This document shows, in pieces, positions 6,690 through 9,938 of a DNA stretch of 9,938 bases. This stretch comes from Candidatus Atribacteria bacterium 1244-E10-H5-B2 (GTDB lineage: Bacteria > Atribacterota > JS1 > SB-45 > 34-128), in assembly GCA_003575245.1 (NCBI GenBank), contig NMQN01000726.1:1-9938 (forward strand), written 5' to 3'. The translations under genes and the position numbers were made by a program. Each line of letters starts with the position of its first letter. The stretch's first letter is position 1. The notes under the pieces were generated by a model. The model was not told the DNA's origin, did not search any database, and saw only the letters and a list, made by a program, of their open reading frames with translations.

Positions 6690-8000
6690 TCATAACCTCC
6701 AATATAAATAACTCAAGTCTTCTGCTTCTTTTTTGTTGAACATCCCTTTTATATCTATCAACACTAACTTATCGTCTTTATATATATTTTTTAAATCTTT
6801 AAGGGTTATGTCCTTAAATTTTTCATGGGGAATCGCAAAAATTACCGCATCCACATCAGTAACATCTTCTACCTTGCTAAGTTTTAATCCATATTTTCTT
6901 AGCGTTTCATTTTCATCAGCAAGAGGATCCACTACCTCTATATTTACTCTATATTCTTTAAGTTCATTAATAATGTCTATTACTTTACTATTTCGAATAT
7001 CAGAGCAATTTTGCTTAAAAGTAATTCCCATAATTAAAACTTTACACCCCTTAATTTGTTTACCTGCTTTAATAAGTTGCTTTAAGGTATTCTCGGCTAC
7101 ATATTTCCCCATACCGTCATTAATTTTTCTTCCGGCAAGAATAATCTGTGAAAGGTAGCCTATTTGCTCAGCCTTATAAGTTAAATAATATGAATCTACA
7201 CCTATACAATGACCACCTACTAATCCGGGGGTAAATTTTAAAAAATTCCATTTTGTACTGGCGACTCGAAGCACTGCCTGAGTATCAATATCCAATTTAT
7301 TAAAAATAATAGATATTTCATTCATAAAAGCAATATTTATATCTCTTTGGGCATTTTCAATTACCTTTGCTGCCTCTGCTACTTTAATGCTTTCTGCTTT
7401 ATATATCCCTGCTTTTATAATTAAACCATAAACTTTAGCAATAATATTTAAGGTCTCTTTGTCCATTCCGGAGACTACTTTTTTTATCGTCTCTAACCTA
7501 TGGAGCTTATCTCCGGGATTTATTCTTTCCGGGGAATATCCTATTTTAAAATCAATTCCACATTTCAATCCTGATTCTTTTTCCAAAATAGGTTTACAAA
7601 TATCTTCTGTAACTCCCGGGTAAACAGTAGATTCATATACCACAATAGAGCCCTTAATTAAATTCCTTCCTACTATTTTGCTCGCTCTGATTACTGCACC
7701 TAAATTAGGAGTCTTATCAAGATTAATAGGGGTTGGTACCGCAATTATATGGAATTTTGCTTTTTGTAATTCTTTCTCATTAGAAGTTAAAAAAGCGGTA
7801 GTTTCTTGTAGACATTTACCGCCTACTTCATTAGTTGCATCGATACCTTTATTATAATCTTCAACCTTCGGTTTATTTATATCAAACCCTATAACATCCA
7901 CTTTTTTAGCAAAACTTATAGCAAGCGGTAAACCAACATAACCTAAACCAATAATGGATATTTTTTCTTTCTTATTTTTTATCTCTTCGTATAAATTCAT
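6690..8000 (-). CDS. tviB: UDP-N-acetylhexosamine 6-dehydrogenase, TviB/WbpO type
   Basis: A 436-residue member of the UDP-glucose/GDP-mannose dehydrogenase family. The NAD loop GLGYVGLP is at 18-25, AVPTPINLDKTPNL at 87-100, the YESTVYPG strand at 122-129, and SPERINPGD at 156-164. The substrate-side Lys212 and Asn216 (AAKVIENAQRD) and the catalytic Cys265 in GGHCIGVDSYYL follow. The C-terminal GITFKQNCSDIRNSK is at 325-339. NPGDKLH and the long KxNxCSDIRN segment point to the TviB/WbpO branch, which oxidises UDP-GlcNAc or UDP-GalNAc twice to the uronic acid, and not to plain UDP-glucose dehydrogenase. The ATG at 7998-8000 overlaps the stop of the upstream membrane-protein fragment (ATGA), which fixes the start. 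A reading extending to 8054 adds 18 residues unlike the family. All key residues are intact. Which epimer it prefers cannot be decided here. Confidence 0.9.
   Translation of the reverse strand: MNLYEEIKNKKEKISIIGLGYVGLPLAISFAKKVDVIGFDINKPKVEDYNKGIDATNEVGGKCLQETTAFLTSNEKELQKAKFHIIAVPTPINLDKTPNLGAVIRASKIVGRNLIKGSIVVYESTVYPGVTEDICKPILEKESGLKCGIDFKIGYSPERINPGDKLHRLETIKKVVSGMDKETLNIIAKVYGLIIKAGIYKAESIKVAEAAKVIENAQRDINIAFMNEISIIFNKLDIDTQAVLRVASTKWNFLKFTPGLVGGHCIGVDSYYLTYKAEQIGYLSQIILAGRKINDGMGKYVAENTLKQLIKAGKQIKGCKVLIMGITFKQNCSDIRNSKVIDIINELKEYRVNIEVVDPLADENETLRKYGLKLSKVEDVTDVDAVIFAIPHEKFKDITLKDLKNIYKDDKLVLIDIKGMFNKKEAEDLSYLYWRL
6696..6700 (-). promoter_or_regulatory. Ribosome binding site GGAGG inside the dehydrogenase 3' end
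   Basis: GGAGG is formed by the Trp-Arg codons at the end of the dehydrogenase gene and stands 7 bases before the GTG at 6686-6688. It decides the GTG start of the epimerase and implies translational coupling of the two enzymes. Confidence 0.8.
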
Positions 8001-8491
8001 TTTGATAACCTGCTTCTTGTAATACCTAATGATGAAACAGCGATTATTAGCCAAACTATTTTTTGCCTATGTCTAATGGCTGTTCCAAAGTTTGATACTC
8101 CCCAAGCAAAAGTTCCTATTATTATTAGTAATATCAATATTACCGCCCAGAAAGCCGGATTATTATATTTTTTAAGATATTTTAATCCTTTCATTAAATA
8201 AAATACCAGCACCAGGTAGAGTAAAGCATCTATTAAACCTAATATCTGACCAGGCGATGAAATCATCCAGGGAAAAGGTGCCAATAAAAAGTACACCATT
8301 CTTACAGGGGATTGTATAATTATTTCTAATATTGAATTAGGAGTAAATCCGACTAAATATGCGGCGCCACCCCTAGCCACTAAAGTTACTTTATTACTCA
8401 TATAGTCTGGTGAAAATACCAATCTTAAATCGCCCGGGAGTTTGTCCATTAAAAAGGGATTAAATATTATGATCATAATCACTAATGTTAC
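7997..8491 (-). pseudogene. C-terminal remnant of a multi-pass membrane protein (possible GT-C or polymerase-like)
   Basis: About 164 residues of a hydrophobic protein, without its N-terminal part. From residue FLMDK onward it matches the protein encoded at 8790-9938 at 86 of 97 compared positions (hand count), including LVFSPDYMS, YLVGFTPNSIL and MVYFLLAPFPWMISSPGQ. It continues past the window end of that copy through a membrane segment (8100-8150 region) to SNFGTAIRHR and its stop. The frame can be read up to an ATG at 8501-8503, but those last bases belong to the adjoining GT4 sequence and there is no ribosome site, so this ATG is fortuitous. The 3' end is normal: the TGA overlaps the dehydrogenase ATG (ATGA). 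The gene was therefore once the operon partner of the dehydrogenase and lost its 5' part at the 8485-8495 junction. Confidence 0.8.
8165..8491 (-). repeat. Left arm of long imperfect inverted repeat (membrane-gene paralogue)
   Basis: Read on the minus strand, this segment aligns with 9618-9938 on the plus strand. Over the 291 ungapped bases opposite 9648-9938 I count 20 mismatches (93 percent identity). Upstream there is one 6-base length difference and a final exact 14-base match (GTAACATTAGTGAT). The match ends at 8491, exactly where the GT4-derived sequence begins. Confidence 0.88.
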
Positions 8492-8495
8492 CAGT
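8485..8495. other. Rearrangement junction between two truncated genes
   Basis: Left of this point the minus strand encodes the membrane-protein fragment; its match to the intact paralogue reaches 8491. Right of it the plus strand encodes a GT4 C-terminal part whose family motif (LPVIASNVGGVPE) starts at 8488. The four bases TTAC at 8488-8491 can belong to either gene, suggesting a join at micro-homology. The two genes lie back to back, each missing its 5' part. No transposon end or recombinase site is visible. Confidence 0.8.
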
Positions 8496-8727
8496 AATTG
8501 CATCGAATGTTGGTGGTGTTCCTGAAATTATAGAAAATGGCAGAGACGGAATATTGGTGCCTTCTGAAAATCCAGAAGCACTTGCACGAGTTATAAATAA
8601 TTTGTTAGAAGATGACGAATTGCGGGAAAAATTAAGCCAAGCTGCTTATAAGAAAGTAAAAGAAAAATATTCTATAGACAGATATAGTAGAAATATACTT
8701 AATTTATATAAAAAACTTTTAATATAG
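8488..8727 (+). pseudogene. C-terminal remnant of a GT4 glycosyltransferase
   Basis: The frame encodes about 79 residues beginning LPVIASNVGGVPEIIENGRD and ending in a helix-rich tail with a normal TAG. This is the donor-side end of a GT4 enzyme, just after the catalytic E-x7-E motif, which is missing. A complete member would have about 300 more residues. An ATG at 8485-8487 is in frame but has no ribosome site, and a stop lies two codons before it. The fragment cannot be an active enzyme. It precedes the membrane gene on the same strand by 62 bases, so the two probably formed an operon before the 5' part was lost. Confidence 0.85.
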
Positions 8728-8774
8728 TGGAAAATCTTCATATATAACGGTGGAGATGAGAGTAGCAATAATGT

Positions 8775-8780
8775 AGGAGG
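8775..8780 (+). promoter_or_regulatory. Ribosome binding site AGGAGG fixing a TTG start
   Basis: A consensus AGGAGG ends 9 bases before the TTG at 8790-8792. This makes the TTG the likely start of the membrane gene; the first in-frame ATG at 8829 has no such site. Confidence 0.75.
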
Positions 8781-8789
8781 AAATCCTTT

Positions 8790-9938
8790 TTGAATTTATC
8801 TGACTGCAAGAATCTAAAGAATAACCAAATGAGTTATAGCTTAATGATTCTATTAGGAATTGTAGCTGGCAGTTTTATAGGATTGGGCTCAACTACTCGT
8901 GGGACTGATTTTTTTGGATTATTTTTTATCAGTATTTGCTGTTTTATATTTATGACAATCTTATTTGAACTAAATGACCCTGTTCTAAAAAAAGTACTAA
9001 TTATTGCTTTTGCTTTGCGTACCGGGTTAGCATTATTTAATGCGTTTGTTTTACATCTTCCTGATAGCACGCAGGATGCTGTGGGTTTTGAGCTAACAGG
9101 TTGGGAATATGCTACAGCGTGGAATACGGGCTTGGAAGCAAATGTTACTATTTCACGTTATGCAACCATTACTTACACTAAAATAATAGGAGCAATCTAT
9201 TTCATTTCAGGTAGAGTTCCTCTAATAGTACAATTTGTTAATGTTGTATTAGGAGTATTAATAGTTTACTACGTTTATAAAATAATTATAGAGCTTGGAG
9301 CAACAAAAAGAAGTGCTCAAATTGGGAGTGCAATAACTGCCTTATTTCCTACTTTATGTTTATACTCAGCTATAACCTTAAGAGGGCCTTTTACCTCTTT
9401 TTTTGCGATAGTATCTGTTTTTTATTTTTTTAAATGGCTAAATAGTGGTAAGGTAAGTAAATTAGTTTTAGCAGCAACTTTTCTGTTATTATCTAGTGCT
9501 GTATTTGGAGCTATGATTTTGATAGGAATTGTGTATGCAATTTTCTTCATTTTTTATGAAGCGAAAATAAAAAAATGGAGACTTGTAAGCAAACAAAGTT
9601 TCCTTGGTATATTTATAGTAACATTAGTGATCGTAATATATGGTTCCTTTTTAATGGACAAACTCCCAGCTAATATAAGTCTGGTATTTTCACCAGACTA
9701 TATGAGTTATAAAGTAACTGTAGTGGCTGAGGGTGGCGCGGCGTATTTAGTCGGATTTACTCCTAATTCAATATTAGATATAATTATACAATCCCCTGTA
9801 AGAATGGTGTACTTTTTATTGGCACCTTTTCCATGGATGATTTCATCGCCTGGTCAGATATTAGGTTTAATAGATGCTTTACTATACCTGGTACTGGTAT
9901 TTTATTCAATAAGAGGATTAAAATATCTTAAAAAATAT
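8790..9938 (+). CDS. Multi-pass membrane protein, possible GT-C glycosyltransferase or polymerase-like; runs off the window
   Basis: 383 codons are open from the TTG to the last base, with no stop. After a short polar N-terminus (1-16) there are repeated hydrophobic segments (about 17-33, 41-59, 66-89, 132-165, 180-215, 224-257, 271-285, 337-349, 357-372). A long polar loop follows the third segment, with acidic residues in DSTQDAVGFE (92-101). Short loops carry LYSAITLRGPF (191-201) and SPDYMS (301-306). An acidic first loop between membrane helices is usual in GT-C enzymes that use lipid-linked sugars, and the paralogous fragment supplies the missing C-terminus with SNFGTAIRHR. I do not recognise a named family with certainty; a repeat-unit polymerase or a membrane glycosyltransferase are the best guesses. 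It should stand downstream of the GT4 remnant in one transcript. Confidence 0.8.
   Translation, partial: MNLSDCKNLKNNQMSYSLMILLGIVAGSFIGLGSTTRGTDFFGLFFISICCFIFMTILFELNDPVLKKVLIIAFALRTGLALFNAFVLHLPDSTQDAVGFELTGWEYATAWNTGLEANVTISRYATITYTKIIGAIYFISGRVPLIVQFVNVVLGVLIVYYVYKIIIELGATKRSAQIGSAITALFPTLCLYSAITLRGPFTSFFAIVSVFYFFKWLNSGKVSKLVLAATFLLLSSAVFGAMILIGIVYAIFFIFYEAKIKKWRLVSKQSFLGIFIVTLVIVIYGSFLMDKLPANISLVFSPDYMSYKVTVVAEGGAAYLVGFTPNSILDIIIQSPVRMVYFLLAPFPWMISSPGQILGLIDALLYLVLVFYSIRGLKYLKKY
9618..9938 (+). repeat. Right arm of long imperfect inverted repeat (membrane-gene paralogue)
   Basis: This is the plus-strand counterpart of 8165-8491. It lies inside the membrane-protein gene and reaches the window edge, so the repeat may extend further. 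Of 18 differing codons in the 97 compared, 11 change the amino acid (for example Glu/Arg, Ser/Arg, Tyr/Asn) and 7 are silent. Confidence 0.88.

Noticed and set aside
8001..8054. N-terminal extension of the dehydrogenase by 18 residues
   Set aside because: The ATGA overlap at 7997-8000 and the family-like start MNLYEEIK support the ATG at 8000; the extension lies inside the membrane-protein C-terminus and looks unlike the family.
8485..8495. Insertion sequence or site-specific recombinase target at the junction
   Set aside because: No terminal inverted repeats, target duplication or transposase remnant is visible; only a 4-base micro-homology.
8834..9070. Minus-strand open frame of 78 codons inside the membrane gene
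   Set aside because: It is antisense to a clear coding frame and has no family features.

Overview
The window is an AT-rich (about one third GC by eye) bacterial surface-polysaccharide locus. Consensus Shine-Dalgarno sites (GGAGG, AGGAGG), TTG and GTG starts with good ribosome sites, and one near-perfect sigma-70/sigma-A promoter suggest a low-GC, Firmicutes-like bacterium. That placement is inference: no taxonomic marker is present.

Layout. Positions 74-8491 are read entirely on the minus strand. In transcription order (right to left) they hold: the C-terminal part of a multi-pass membrane protein (7997-8491); a TviB/WbpO-type UDP-sugar 6-dehydrogenase (6690-8000); a TviC/WbpP-type UDP-HexNAc 4-epimerase (5711-6688); one 775-residue protein made of two complete GT4 glycosyltransferases (3302-5629); a second short-chain epimerase/reductase (2169-3161); a monotopic phosphoglycosyl transferase (1607-2167); and, behind its own promoter, a divergent polysaccharide-deacetylase-like protein (74-1381). 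Positions 8488-9938 are read on the plus strand. They hold the last 80 codons of another GT4 and then a membrane protein (8790-9938) that runs off the window.

How the genes could work together. The dehydrogenase and epimerase can turn UDP-GlcNAc into a uronic acid such as UDP-GalNAcA. The phosphoglycosyl transferase would load the first sugar phosphate on undecaprenyl phosphate, possibly a sugar finished by its neighbouring epimerase/reductase. The GT4 domains would extend the repeat unit. The membrane proteins may be GT-C or polymerase-like, and the deacetylase-like protein may trim or modify the glycan. No complete flippase, ligase or chain-length regulator lies in the window.

Most unusual point. 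Around 8485-8495 two genes, both missing their 5' parts, are joined back to back: the minus-strand membrane-protein fragment and the plus-strand GT4 fragment. The membrane fragment is 93 percent identical (hand count) to part of the plus-strand membrane gene 1.1 kb away, so the two copies form a long inverted repeat. This is the signature of an inversion, an inverted duplication or an assembly chimera, with the junction resolved to a few bases. Other signs of mosaic history are the double-GT4 protein with a composition step at its internal join, and short ribosome-site-equipped ORFs in intergenic gaps that may be scars of lost genes. I do not see a clearly new biochemical system; the strongest signals are structural.
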